Shown here one piece after another: positions 21,975 through 34,556 of a DNA stretch of 64,000 nt. The notes under the pieces are model-generated. The model had not been told where the DNA came from. It ran no database searches and saw only the letters and a list, made by a program, of their open reading frames with translations. This DNA comes from Cerrena zonata (Eukaryota; Basidiomycota; Agaricomycetes; Polyporales; Cerrenaceae). The number at the start of each line of letters is the position of its first letter. Positions within the stretch are counted from its first letter, which is position 1. Location: NCBI GenBank assembly GCA_038087015.1, contig JASBNA010000046.1, forward strand, positions 62,001 through 126,000, read 5' to 3'. A program made the position numbers and the translations under genes.

Positions 21975-24900
21975 ATGAGCACGACGCTCGCCATGGACCC
22001 CTTTCAATCCAATCTACAAGTACCAGAACTATCACCGGGTCCCTCCAGATCTCAGACCCACAACAGACCAGTATCCGTACAACCAACATCCAGCTCAACA
22101 TCCCCATCTTCAGCCAGGAAACGCGCTTCGCACACTGTGGTGACAGGACAGCAGGAACCAGAACCTCAGCCTACCTACAGGGATGTCTACTCCCATCCCG
22201 CTGCCCTTGAATATGCGGCGGCGCACCCAAGACGAACAATCCCTAAGTTCGGACCATATCTTCTACTCCAGACGTTAGGGGAGGGTGAGTTCGGCAAAGT
22301 CAAGCTCGGACTTCACATGCAATGGGGGGAAGAAGTAGCGGTTAAGCTCATTAGGAGGGGCAACATCGATTCGTCTGTGCGAATGTCGAAAGTGGAACGG
22401 GAGATCGAGGTCTTACGGGTATGTTCAACTTTCCTTTGTATTCGCATTTGGAACCAACGCTCGGAAATATAGATGTTAAAACACCCCAATATCGTTCGAC
22501 TTTACGATGTCATCGAGACCGACAAGTATATCGGTATCATCCTCGAATATGCTTCCGGTGGCGAGTTGTTCGACCACATATTGGCGCATCGCTACCTACG
22601 AGAGAAAGACGCTTGCAAGCTGTTCTCACAACTGCTTTCGGGAGTGTGGTATATTCACCAAAAGAAGATCGTTCACCGGGATCTAAAGCTCGAAAACTTG
22701 CTACTTGACCGCAATCGCAATGTGATCATCACTGACTTTGGTTTTGCGAATCGTTTCGAACATCGGAAGGATGACCTTATGCAGACAAGCTGCGGCTCGC
22801 CGTGCTATGCTGCACCCGAACTGGTCATTTCCGATGGTCTCTACGTAGGTTCTGCTGTTGACATCTGGTCCTGCGGTGTCATCCTATATGCTATGTTGGC
22901 TGGTTATCTTCCCTTTGACGATGATCCCGCCAACCCGGACGGAGACAATATCAACTTACTCTACAGATACATTGTCAACACTCCCTTGTCATTCCCCGAG
23001 TACATATCAGCGGAGGCACGGGAATTGTTGTCTATCATGCTGGTACCAGATCCGTTAAACCGTGCTGATCTACAGACGATCATGTCTCATCGCTGGCTTG
23101 CACCCTACGCTCATCTCTTCTCGAGGAGTGTTGACGAGGTGGAACGTACGGCTATGGAGCAACACCACCAGAAGCGACTCGCTTACCAGAAACAAATGAG
23201 GCAGAACGCGGACCAATCTTCTCGGGTGTCCAGGTCGCACTCATCCAGAACAGATACTTATTCCAGTGGTGTATCACCTGTGTCTTCTAGGAGCCATCGT
23301 CATGCACAGCCTGAGTATCTCTATGAGACATCGCCCGAACATTCCCATTCTTCCCGAAGAGGAGTCGCCTCGGCGATCGTCATGCCTTCAGCACCTCCCG
23401 TGCCATTGGACGACGATCCCTTTGCTCCTACCACCTCTCGTGAGACTGCAGTACCTATGGTGCCCTCTAACGACGTTACCGAGGTTCCTCGTTCAGGTAG
23501 CTCAGGTGCTAAACCCACCATCGAGCCTGTCAAGACTTCACCAGACTCGAAGCGACAGAAAGGTGGTTTCCGGCACACGATTCAAGTGGAAGTGCCAGAG
23601 GCCGACGCTGCCCAGCCACAATCTCAAGTTAAACCAATTCAGAATGGTACTTCTCCGAAGAGTCCTTCCACTCGGCCTGTCGAGCGCAGCGGTTCCGAGG
23701 TTGCTCACGACCGCAAGACTTCTACAGCATCCGTCAAACCACTGCCTTCCACTCCACCCTCCAATCGCAAGCGCTCTTCTTCCCTCGCACCAGAGCACGC
23801 TCAACCTGTTGTGTCGATCGAAGTCACCAGCCCGCCTGTCACTCCCGCGCCAGTCGAGGGCAAGACGACCGATCAAACACCTTCAGGATCAACCGGCTCC
23901 GGTTCCTCGAGAAGGAGCACTCACCGCAAAGGATATTCGATCGACAAGATCAACATCACGAAGTTGTTCACGAACGGCAGCGCCAGTGCCAGCTCCGAGT
24001 CCCAGACAAATGGAAAACCTTCACGTGCGCCATCTCAGCGGTCCACCAATGGAAAGAACCAGTCGAGCGAAACAATCACTGCTACTCTGCCCAAGGATGG
24101 TACCTTCGGAAGACGGCCTACGACTTTGCAAGTCCCTCCTTCGTCCGCTGGTGCCGCTGTCGCTGTCTCCAATGCTGAAACAACTCCTACGAAGTCGAGC
24201 ACGCTTGTACCACCTGACAGCGCTTCTAGCAAGAAGAGTAGTAGGAGGAACACCTTGACAGTAGTTGTTGAGCCGTTCAAGAAACCTTTCCGTAGCAGCA
24301 AGACTGCCGAGACACCAGTCCGCGAACACGCTCGTCCTGTCGAGAAGAAAGAAATTCTCTCCGAGAAAGGACCTATCACTACCAAAGAGACTGTTCCTCC
24401 CACCACCCCCACATTCAACAAGACTCGACCCGAGGTTAGTCGGGGCTCCACTGTACCTGCGTCTACGTATAAGGCCAACAGCGTCATGAACTGGTTCCGG
24501 ACTAAGAGCAAAGGCAGAACCGTTGACGAACCCCTCGATAAGCCTTTACCAGAGCCCCAAGTCGACAGGCTCACCGCGCATACTGCAGCGGCGTCATCAA
24601 GTAGCAGTGTCAATGCTCCAACTCCTGTTGTTTCGCCCATCTCCGACACCAGAAAATCACCCATGTTCGGTGGTCACCCTGCACGATCAGCATCCAGTTC
24701 GACACAAGCTGAACCTTCCTACGTCAGTCTCGCGGATCGCATGCTTAGGAAACATCCCAAGGGTGTCATTGCTCGACACACTGGTCCCGTCGATCCTACT
24801 ACTATCACTACTCAACCCCCTGCTGAAGTCATGGCTCACATCAAGCAGATCTTGCAAGGCATGGGTATCGAGCTTTCTGTCGAAAGCGAGTTCAAGTATC

Positions 24901-25445
24901 GCTGTGTCAGGGTGAAACGCAAGCGTGGAATGACGGGGTTGAGAGAAGGTGCTGGTTTGACTGCTTTCAACTTGATGGGCTCTGCCGCATCCGCTGGGGT
25001 ACGTATTCCACTTTTGCACCTTCCCACTGTTCAGCTGATAAACATCATAGGTTGATAAGCGTGGACTCCCAGCGCCTGGTGGAGGCATGTTGAAAGGATT
25101 GCTAACACGTCGACAATCCTCCCAGGTCTCCGGACCTGCCACTACGTTGGCCCCTGGGAACGACCCCGAGGCTGTCCTCGCTGCTGCCGTCCCTGGAAGT
25201 GAGAAGGAAACTGTTTATGGCGATACTCAACAAGACCAAGGAGACGAAGTCCGATTCTCCGTTGAACTGACACGGTTAGATCGTTTGGAGGGAACTTACA
25301 GTTTAGACATTCGACGATTGAAAGGTAACCTCCGTAGCTATAAGTTCTTGTACGACACGCTCAGAGAGTAAGTCGCATCGTCTATGTCTTTTTAGCAGAA
25401 AAAACTGACTGTTATTACTACAGCCGCGCCGATCTCCAACGGTAG
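21975..25445 (+). CDS. Ser/Thr protein kinase, Kin4-like, with C-terminal KA1-like region
   Basis: Four exons (21975-22418, 22473-24998, 25051-25367, 25424-25445) give 1102 aa. The kinase domain spans about residues 93-365: glycine loop GEGEFGKV, Lys124 in VAVKLIRR, IILEYASGGELFD, catalytic HRDLKLEN (Asp218), DFGFAN, and CGSPCYAAPE in the activation loop, so all key residues are present. DRNRNVIITDFGFAN and the loop favour the Kin4/Frk1 group, which in yeast delays mitotic exit in response to spindle position. A long Ser/Pro/Thr-rich linker follows, and the last 160 residues resemble a KA1 membrane-binding domain (FSVELTRLDRLEGTYSLDIR). The ATG at 21975 is chosen; the frame is open upstream without an ATG. 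Confidence 0.85.
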
Positions 25446-26018
25446 ATTTGGATCTCTACCCCTCATTGACTTGCTACTTTCTTCTGCCTCTCATTAATCC
25501 CGCCTCCTTATCGTCACACCTCATCCTTCACTTAACCTCGCTCATTATTATACCATCCACATCTGGTTTTTTTCTCGGAAACGGGACTCGGTTGTAATTA
25601 TGCTACGACTGGTCCGACTCTTTTTAACTTTCTCACTTGTTTCATGTGCGGTGTCCTTTTTTTCCTGCCCATTTTGTCTCCAGTACAATAGTTCAATTTC
25701 TCACTCTTTCCGTCCCCCAAAACAAAACTCGTTCTATCTGGACAAATCTGGCATCTCACTTTCTCGCTTCACATCTGGAGGAATTTTTACCTACAGGATC
25801 TCGGGTTTTTGAGGAAGGGAGAGTGGATCTACAGTCGTTTCTGTCTTACATGTTACCAATCCATAGTCACGCATCTCAATACACCTTTATTCTTGTTCAG
25901 AACTGCTAGACTGGAAACGTTCTAGGATAATGATAGTTTGAGGGTTATTGTTACAATAGGTCTACATTTATTTTGTTTTTTTTCCCATTCCCGAATGACA
26001 CTAATCGTTGAACCGAGC
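25446..26018. other. Convergent 3' UTR region
   Basis: T-rich sequence between the stops of the kinase and ADE13. No gene is seen. Confidence 0.5.
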
Positions 26019-28042
26019 TCAGACGTGGAGTTCAGCTTTGGTGCCCTTTTGGAGAGTAGCCTGGAGCTCGTCATCAGCCAAGGCAGGACGCACCCATTCT
26101 TGGATGAACTTGTCGACTTGTTGAGGTGCCCGTCCATAGAATGTATTGGGATCCAAGAGCGAGTCAAGTTGATCCTTGATGGGGTCGAAATAGGGGTCTT
26201 TTCGCACACGATCGATGAGATCGTTGTCCAGTCCGAGCTGCTTGACCTGGTATGCAGCCTCATGGGACAGAACCTACACCATTTGTAAATATGGGGAAAA
26301 TGGCGGCAGATCAAACAAAGAAGACATACACGAATCTTTTCATGAGCTTCTTGCCTATCACCTCCCTTCTTGACGATGGCCATGATCAGATTCTCGGTAG
26401 CCATGAATGGTAGCTCTTGGGCGAGACGACGGGCAATGACTTTGGGGTATACGACCATACCTTCAGAGACGTTCTGCAGGGTTGTGAGAATGATGTCGGC
26501 GGTAAGGAAAGCCTCGGGGATGGTGACTCGGCGGTTGGCACTATGAAATAGGTTCGGAGTTAGAAGAGAAGGCCGATGATGCATGCCATGGTTCTAGCGT
26601 GAGCATACCTGTCGTCGAGGGTACGTTCGAACCATTGGACACTAGCAGTCATAAGGGAGTTTTGTTGCAATGTCATGAGATGTCTGGCGAGACTGCAAAT
26701 TCGCTCTGAACGCATAGGATTACGCTTGTAGGCCATGGCGGAGGAACCAATCTGAGTCGACTCGAAAGGTTCCTCGACTTCCTGGATGGGGACAATGGAA
26801 GTTGAGAACCTGATTGTGATGTCATCAAGGTTTCACAGACCTTCAAGTTTGCTAGAAGTCGCAAATCGGTGGCAATCTTGTGAGCAGTTGCTCCGAAGCT
26901 AGCCAAAGGAGCGAGGGAATCAACATCAATTTTCCTCGAGTATGTCTGTGAGGTGACGGGGTATGCATAGCTGAAGCCGGAAAGAGAAGTGACAAGATTG
27001 TCCAATTCTTCGACCTATTATTGGGTAAGTTCTCAAAGAAGTCCGTGGATCGTGGTACAATGACAGACTTTGTCGTGATCCCCGTCGAACAAAGCGAGGA
27101 AGCTGGCTTGGGTGCCGGTGGTTCCTTTAACACCGCGGAATCCGAGATCAGACCTAGCACGTTGCAGATTGCGAAGATCCCAGAGAAGTTCCTGAATGTC
27201 CAAAGGTAAATTAGGGCATATCTAGCGTTCACGAGAGCAGTTGCACCTGAATCCAGAGAGTAGCTCGCTTCCCGACTGTGGTCACTTGTGCAGGTTGGAA
27301 ATGGGTGAAACCAAGGGTAGGAAGATCGCGGTACTGTTCAGCGAATTTTGAGAATCGGTCAATAACAACGGCAAGTTTGTTGATGAGGAGTGTAAGGCCC
27401 TCCTTTATGAAAATCAAATCCGCGTTGCTGAATTCTTTGGTTCATAACGAAAGCGGAAGGTAGTAAATAGAGAGGGCGTACTCAGTGACGTAGCAGGAGG
27501 TGGCACCCAAGCTGGTGAATTATGAATCTTTAATGGAAAGTTTCAATAGCAATAATTGTGGACGCACTGAATGATGCCAGCCGCAGCAGGTGCGACTTGT
27601 CCAAAGGTATGGACATGCGCCATGACATCATGGCGTCGTTTTTTCTCTTCATCGGCAGCAATCTGGAACTGCTTCGCGTCGAGATTCTTCGGAAATCGCA
27701 ATTCGCTTTTAGTGGGTATAGAGGGTTTACTAGGTGTGAATGCTTACCAAATTAGCCTTCATTTGTTCAATTGCTTCATCGGAGATGTTCAAGCCAAGTT
27801 GTTTCTCAGCAATGGCAAGGCTGAGCCAGAGCTGTCTCCATGTCCCGAAACGCCGCTGAAAGACACATTGCTTGAATATGAGGACATTATCGTTAAATTC
27901 GAAACATACCGCAGGAGAAAAAAGCTGGGCCATCTCCTTGCTCGCATATCGGCTTTAAAGATGATCAGAAATTCCATACATCAACATAGTTATAGTACAG
28001 ATACCTTGAGAGAGGTGTCTGGTAGGTTTCAAAGCTTTCCAT
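26019..28042 (-). CDS. ADE13: Adenylosuccinate lyase
   Basis: The enzyme acts twice in purine synthesis, releasing fumarate from SAICAR and from adenylosuccinate, and works as a cytosolic tetramer. The ATG is at 28042 ([15 protein letters not shown]) and the TGA at 26019-26021, with many exons between. Visible motifs: [20 protein letters not shown], the histidine-containing [18 protein letters not shown], the fumarase/aspartase signature [17 protein letters not shown] with the catalytic serine loop, and the C-terminal block [12 protein letters not shown]. The order and total length fit eukaryotic ADSL. No damage is seen. Confidence 0.92.
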
Positions 28043-28387
28043 CGTGAGTATTGTTTGAAGAGAAAAGTCAGTAATTGTTGACTCGAATTAATCCTATAGC
28101 TATCATCAGGATCGATCGTCGATCACCTCAAATAAAGCAAGCGTTCAAGAACGACTCCGACTCGGATACGCTGGATTCGGCAAGACGATGTAATCTTGTC
28201 GAGCTCACTATGTATAGACTGAAAGCAAGCATCTTTCCTAGATCTAAGGATCTCGGCAAATGATAAATACGATATAGATACAACATAGGCTACGCAATAC
28301 ATTTCCACCGACTATTTGGCAGATCCAGAATAAAATAAACAAAACTCTAATAAACCCAAACGAGAGTGATCGGTTGATGAAGTCCGT
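28043..28387. other. Intergenic region
   Basis: Between the ADE13 start and the P450 stop. Nothing recognisable. Confidence 0.5.
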
Positions 28388-30740
28388 TTATGATTGACGA
28401 GAAACAGGTTCGACTTTCAATAGCATGCATGGCTTGGGCTTCGCTTCCTTTTTCATTGTGGGGAAACGAACGTCAGCCTTGCACCAATGGATGTCGGTAT
28501 CAGTCAAGGAGAAAGAAAATGATTCAAGAAGGACAGAAAGGATGGTTTCTAGAAAAGGACAGTTAATAAGGGGAATTTCAATGAATTTGTGGGATACTAA
28601 CTTGTTTCTAACTCAGCAAATCTATACCCGCTATTTGATACAAAAAATAGATGGTTAGTTCAGAGGAGAGTCGAAGGGTCAGGTAAAAAGAAACGTACAT
28701 GCAGCCACGTCCGCCTCCAAGGAATGACATTCTAATACAAATGAGAGTCAGAAAAAATCTTATTAGATGATATATTGAAATTCTGTAACGCACAGATTCG
28801 GAAGAATCCCTGGCATGTCAGCATTTGTGACAGTCTCTGGGAGGGGCCTAAGCCATCTTTCAGGAATCCACTCGTAAGCGTCTTCTCCCCAGATCTCCTT
28901 GTTCGTGTTGCATGCTCGCAAAGCAACACAGATTGCGCTCCCAGCAGGAACAAATATCTCCGACATCAATTTCCCATCCTTCCCCGTGATAGGGGATGAT
29001 AGTGGCATGACCGTATCGGATTGTACACTATGGAGAGTGTGTGAGTAGAGTTTCATATGTCAAAATACGGTACGTACTCCCGGAAGATATTCATAGCACC
29101 AGGGTATCTGTATCAATACGTTAGAAACATGTGTCGTGGTAGTGGTAATCGAGAACTTACAGTCGCAAACTTTCACAGTAGACACCATGGAGATATGGAA
29201 GGTTTGTCAGTTCGTCGAAAGTGAGATCACCTCCTTGTCGACTTTCAATTATTTCCTGCCTGAGCTTTGATTGCACATCAGGGCGCTGAGCTAGAAGCTG
29301 TACGATGATGACCAAAAGCGTGGATGAGGTGTCGATGGCTGCGAATGAGATGTTTCTGATCACATTTGCACTAGTTAGTGATATGCCTGACGTGATGCGA
29401 GTACTAATACTTACGCCATGTGCCCAATGACTTCTTCATCAGTTTGGCGATCAGCCTCGGACGCTTGCATATTGGATCTTACTAGATAGAAATTGAGTGT
29501 GCGACCAAGAGATTGTCTTAAGAAAACATACGAAGGATACTGAGAATATCTTTCCCTTCGCCGACGTCTTGGAGGATGACTTCGTCGCCTTTCTCGATAG
29601 CTGCCTTCTTAGCATAAAATAGTTTACCCATTTCTGCACGAAGGGTAGTCTTGAGATCACGAATATGCTGTAATCGGCGGCTAGGGAATCGCTCCGCTAT
29701 CCATCCACGAATTTTAGGGGTGCCGATTTTCAGTAAGTATGGCAAAAGGAGACGACTGAATGTCATGGAATAGATGGCAGGGCTTGCGAAAATGTTAGAT
29801 TCTTTATTCGTTCGTTTTAGAAACCAGAGTGGTACTTACAACATCTTCTTCACTGTCGATCCCAAAAGATCGTGCGAATCTTCCGTGAGGGGATCAAAGG
29901 AATATCCGAGGCCTGCTTGACCGATGACCTCAAGCGCGGCACGTCCCATCCAATAAACCATATCGGCCTCAGTGGGTCCGGACCCCACTTTTGCAGCGAT
30001 AGCATCTCGCAACTATGAAGCAAAATGATGAGCACTTTGAGCATTCCGAACTGAATGAACGCTGACCTTGTGCGCCACGCCGTACATGATAGGTGTCATT
30101 TCACGTAAACGAGAGTGAGAAAAAGAAGGCAGGAGCATTTTTCGTTGCCGGCGATGGACATGACCTACATTTTGAATTCAGTATTCGTGATCTCGAAATA
30201 TAGGAAGAGAAGACTGCTCACCGGTAGTTGCCGCTAAGCCAGGACCGAGAATAGTGGAAACAAGCCTGCAGTTGGAATCAGTGTCACCGGTATATTACAT
30301 AGACAAAGCAGCGACGTACGACAGGAAGACCGATGACTCTTCGTACACATCGCCTTGCTTCACAATTTCCTGGACAGCTTTGACGTCGAAAACATAAAGG
30401 AATGAAAGGAATTTGTCCTAGATTCCTATATCAGGGTAGCCAACCGGGGGGAAATAACAGAACGTACGCCGAAAGCTCCTTGGATCTTTACGACGGGTCC
30501 ATAGGTATCACAAATGTCATCTATATACTGCCAATCATATAGATCGAAGAATTGTTCAAGGTTCCCTATCAAACGAGGATAAATATCGAGATAACCTGGC
30601 GATGTGCCACACATACCTGTTAACCACGATGCTCGAGGAGGTCCTGGAACATTGTCAAGAGGAGAGCGGGTCAAATACAATCGCAGCACCTTCCATGCCA
30701 GCCAAACTAATGGGGTGCACAGTAGTAGTGCAGCAAACAT
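28388..30740 (-). CDS. Cytochrome P450 (copy 1 of a duplicated pair)
   Basis: A haem monooxygenase anchored in the ER by an N-terminal helix (MFAALLLCTPLVWLAWKVL), followed by the proline-rich hinge VPGPPRASW. The I-helix has FAAIDTSST, the K-helix ExxR motif is ESLR, and the haem loop is SFLGGGRGC plus IGYRFAE, split by an int after the cysteine codon. More than ten exons join cleanly from the ATG at 30740 to the TAA at 28388-28390. Most of the protein is about three-quarters identical by eye to the P450 at 59898-62272, for example SRLLLPYLLKIGTPKIRGWI against SRLLLPYMLKLGTPAIRSWI. The substrate cannot be told. I have not assigned a CYP number. Confidence 0.88.
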
Positions 30741-31917
30741 ATCGACAATGAAGAAGAAGAAAACAGGGGAGATAGTTTTACGCAAAAGTTCGTCCTCGAT
30801 GATTATATTGGAATTCCTATCTTGTACGCGTTTGCGATGCAATAGGGCCTTGGGCGATGGGCACAGCCCGGCATCGTAATCGGGGAACACACAAATGAGA
30901 TATTGAACTGAGATGGACGAAACCGGAAGGTGCCCATAAGCCCGTGATGCTTTTGATTTCACCTTTGGGAAAACACACCGGCTTGGTAAAGCATCAAACT
31001 ACATCATACTCCGAACTTGGCACGGCGGAAGCAAAAAAAACAGACTTTGATGTCAAATGTAGCCCTGTGGATCTGCCAGAAGAGCTTATGTCAAATTCTA
31101 GTTCTTCCCCAAACAGTAACTCACCATCCTCTCGACGTCTAACATATAACAATGCTGGAGACCCACGTTCTCCGGGCTCTACCGCGTGTAACACGTCATC
31201 CCAAGGATGTCTTCAAATATCAGGAACCATCTAAAAACTTGAGCTCATGCACATGAGTAAGTATCCGAAATAGGCTCCTGGTTCATAGTGCTCGCATCGC
31301 AATCAATGACTAGTACAATCACATTCTTCAGAAGCATGCTGTAGCGACTGCAGTGAGCAACCGCTTGCTGAGGATTGCAAATATCACACAAGCGGGTCCG
31401 TTGAGCAGATCCCCCTGGATTTTGATGCAGAAAATCCGGTCTCACGGGGACAAGCGTATCCCCGTATAACATAGCGACTAGCCTGTTTAGGAAAAACGGA
31501 CAAAACTTGCACCAAGTCCAATCTGCAATTTGCAGCGTTTGCTTCACAAATGATGGTTTGAGAAATGGGCGGTGCGGTGTTTGCTTCTTCCCGCAATGAC
31601 ATGTCTAAATTGAGATTTCATGGCAATAGATGCATAGCAAGCGGAAGCTAAACTGACGGAGATATTAGATTCAGTCGACTCGTCTAGTCTGTCTTAACCC
31701 ACTAACTGCTTTAGACTAGTGTATAAACGTCACTCGGCATCGCAAAAAATGCCGGCGGTCTCGGAGAAGTGATCATTCGACATATCAACAATGCTCCGCA
31801 TCATAGATAGTAAATACCCCATCAAATATTCATCTGAAGAGTGAGGACAATGGTCATCCAAAATAAAGATACTCAGGTGATAGGAACCGAGACATCGATA
31901 TCGTCATTCATACCCTC
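30741..31917. other. Intergenic region with unresolved short frames
   Basis: Open frames on both strands (plus 30947-31234; minus 31245-31602) overlap each other and lack supporting splice sites. None can be called a gene. Confidence 0.4.
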
Positions 31918-33257
31918 TTATACCCGTTTCTTGTTCTGCGACTTTTGCTTTTGACGCTCGGCGAACTCCTCCGCACCTCTTTCTTTCCACCACTAGCAGA
32001 TAATTGAGTTGAGAGCTCAGTAAGATAAGGAGCCACACTCACCTCAACAGTCAACCGTACCGCCTCCTCTAGTTTGACTTTCGGTTGATATCCAAGTGCA
32101 GAACGGGCCTATACAAGACAACATGAAACATCAGATCAGACAGACGTCGGAACCTGCAATGGGAAATATGACCTTGTCAATATTATACCATTGTGTAGCG
32201 GTGAGGAATCGAATAGCAAATAGATTGAATTCGGTGGTGCCACCTGTGAACTTCGCCCAGGCTTGGGAGAGCGCAGCCAAGCACATTGCCAGCCAACGCG
32301 GGATTTTGGTGACATTTTTGGGGTCAAGTTCAGCGGCTGGTGCCCCAAGGCCGCGCCAAACCAGACGGTTGAAGTCCCAGATATGAATAGGTTCTCCATT
32401 GGTAATGAAGAAGACTTGTCCCGCCACCGGATGGGGTGTTTCCTCCGGTCCTGTCGGTAAACGATCTGCGGCCAGGATATGCGCGTCGGCGACATTTCCA
32501 GCGTAGGCGTAGTCGACAAGATTGTCGTTATTGCCAATCTGCACCTTATGCTGCTTCTCAGTAAGAACAGTGGCCAAACGATGGAATAATTGTGGGTCTC
32601 TCGGACTATACGACATACAGTATTAGTTTTCAGACGCTGTAGTCAAATTAGGTTCACGAACCCTGTCATTCCACACGGTCGTAACACCACCGTTCGGAGA
32701 CCAGCTTCGTCCGCTGAGATGACCAATTTTTCTGCAAGGGCCTTCGTATGATGATAGGCATCATACCCGTGGGGTGGGTATGGTGTTTCGGCCTCTGACA
32801 CTCCTGCTAGGTCTCTGGGGGTCCATGTTACCCCAGTGGACGATGTGAAAACAAACTTTGAAACAGGAGGAGAGAGCGACGTATCCCGACATGCTTTCAG
32901 AAGCGTCTCTGTGCCCCTAAAATTTACTTCGGTGTATATTTCGTCAGCAAGGCCATGAATCGGAGATGCAGTGTGGAATATTGTGGTCGACTTGGTCTAA
33001 AGAAAGTATGAATATACGTGAATATTATGACAGAATAACAAACAATACATCACCTCTTGCAATACTTCCAGAACTCGATCTAGACTGCAAATGTCTCCGG
33101 AATAATAGGAAACACCTGTCACTTGATCCCGTGGCAGAGGTGCGTTGAGGTCATAAACCGCTACGTGAGATTCTCCACGTGCCACGAGAGCCTGGACGAT
33201 ATACGAGCCCAGGAATCCAACACCACCAACTACCAAATAGTGTTCTTGTGTGGCCAT
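31918..33257 (-). CDS. 3-beta-hydroxysteroid dehydrogenase family protein, ERG26-like
   Basis: The ATG at 33257 begins MATQEHYLVVGGVGFLGS, the GxxGxxG NAD(P)-binding loop. YDLNAP follows at the end of strand 2, then FVFTSSTGVTW and the catalytic YxxxK pair in YDAYHHTK. The C-terminal half carries NLVDYAYAGNVADAHILAAD and GEPIHIWDF, as in sterol-4-alpha-carboxylate 3-dehydrogenase (Erg26), which removes the C4 carboxyl in ergosterol synthesis. It ends RNKKRV-stop at 31918-31920; this basic tail is not in all homologues. A general 3-beta-HSD/NSDHL-type role is secure. True ERG26 orthology is not, because basidiomycetes have related paralogues, and the position beside a P450 could suit either. 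Confidence 0.8.
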
Positions 33258-34556
33258 AGCTTACTACCGAGTCGCTGTGTGAACAGGCGGTTAGCTGAGA
33301 AATGCCTATGGTAACGTTTAGGTGACAAGGTGAGTCTCGGATGTGGCATCAAAAGGTGGAACGCCTGGGATATGAGTGTTTCGATTTGGCTTCGATTTCT
33401 CATGATGGAGATGTCACTTGCAAACTACTAGGTTCAAAGATGGGCAATCCATCCTATATATCAAAGATTGTTCAACAGTAAAGTCCAGGCTGTTCGACTT
33501 GTGGTTTTGATCTCAGTTCCTGAGACCAATCAACAGGTCATTGTCTTGAGTTATGGTGATTTATCGAGGGGTTTGGAGCGCAAAAAGTTTGCTAGAGATG
33601 GCTCCAGTAGCGCAGAGGGGATGTTGACTCCGAAAACGCCGAAAAAGGGGGGCTTAACGAAACTTCCGTATATAGTAACGAATCATCGATTAATCATCCT
33701 TAGTGCTTGGACGGCATGTAGAGAAACATTCGCATTGCGAAAAGATGAGGTACGTTGCTGGATGTGGTTGCTCCATATAGACTCTGAAATTCCAACTTGA
33801 AAAGGCTTATCTAATTGCTCCTCAGGGCAATCAGGTAGAAGGTTTTACGAGGTTTTCCTAGGCACCATCTTCCTTCCCGACTTTTAGAAGCCGTCTTATA
33901 CTTTGCGTCTTATGTACATGTCGACAAACATGCTTCCGCCTGCAGAGATGTCAGATCTATCTCCGCTATAATGAACAACTTGACACGTAGACATCGGCTG
34001 CTCAGCTCCAAAGTAACGAAGTGCAAAAGGTTGCCCATAACTTTCTACTCAATCGCCTGACTCGGAAATGCTAACGAACTGTCATTTGAACAGAATGTCT
34101 CCGCAACCTATTTTCGTCGAGTAATTCCCCTCGCTTCGCCTACCACGGTCCTATGATCTCTTCGAACCCGATTCCCATACAAACGCATGGTGCTTAACAC
34201 TGCTTGGCCATCACAAAGCGCGTCGGATATCAGACAGGTCCAGCCATCTGATCGCATGTTTACCATTCTTGGCGCTCCTAGAAACTATACCGTTCCGAAC
34301 GGAGGGAGTGATCTATACTCTTATTGAGAAAATCGATCGCCTTGAGCGACAGAGAGAATATGTAATATGACAGAACTCAGACTGCTGCTCCTGGGGTTTC
34401 ACGTCCATCACTCTCTTTGTGATACTCCTCTGAACGAAGTCAAGTCGCCAAGTGTGGCTCCAGCTCGTTAAAGATCGACCTAGTCCAACTCTTTGGTCAT
34501 ATCTTTGGCAGCAACCTCGACCTCTGGCCTGAGTCTCAGGTAACCGACGCCTAACC
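33258..34556. other. Intergenic region
   Basis: An open frame at 33468-33800 starts only with TTG and has no domain, and is not called. The rest is the promoter of the gene at 34557. Confidence 0.45.

Noticed and set aside
30947..31602. Overlapping frames on both strands between the P450 and the ERG26-like gene
   Set aside because: Opposite-strand frames look equally plausible, so neither can be called without transcripts.
33468..33800. 110-codon plus-strand frame
   Set aside because: Begins with TTG, not ATG, and has no recognisable feature.
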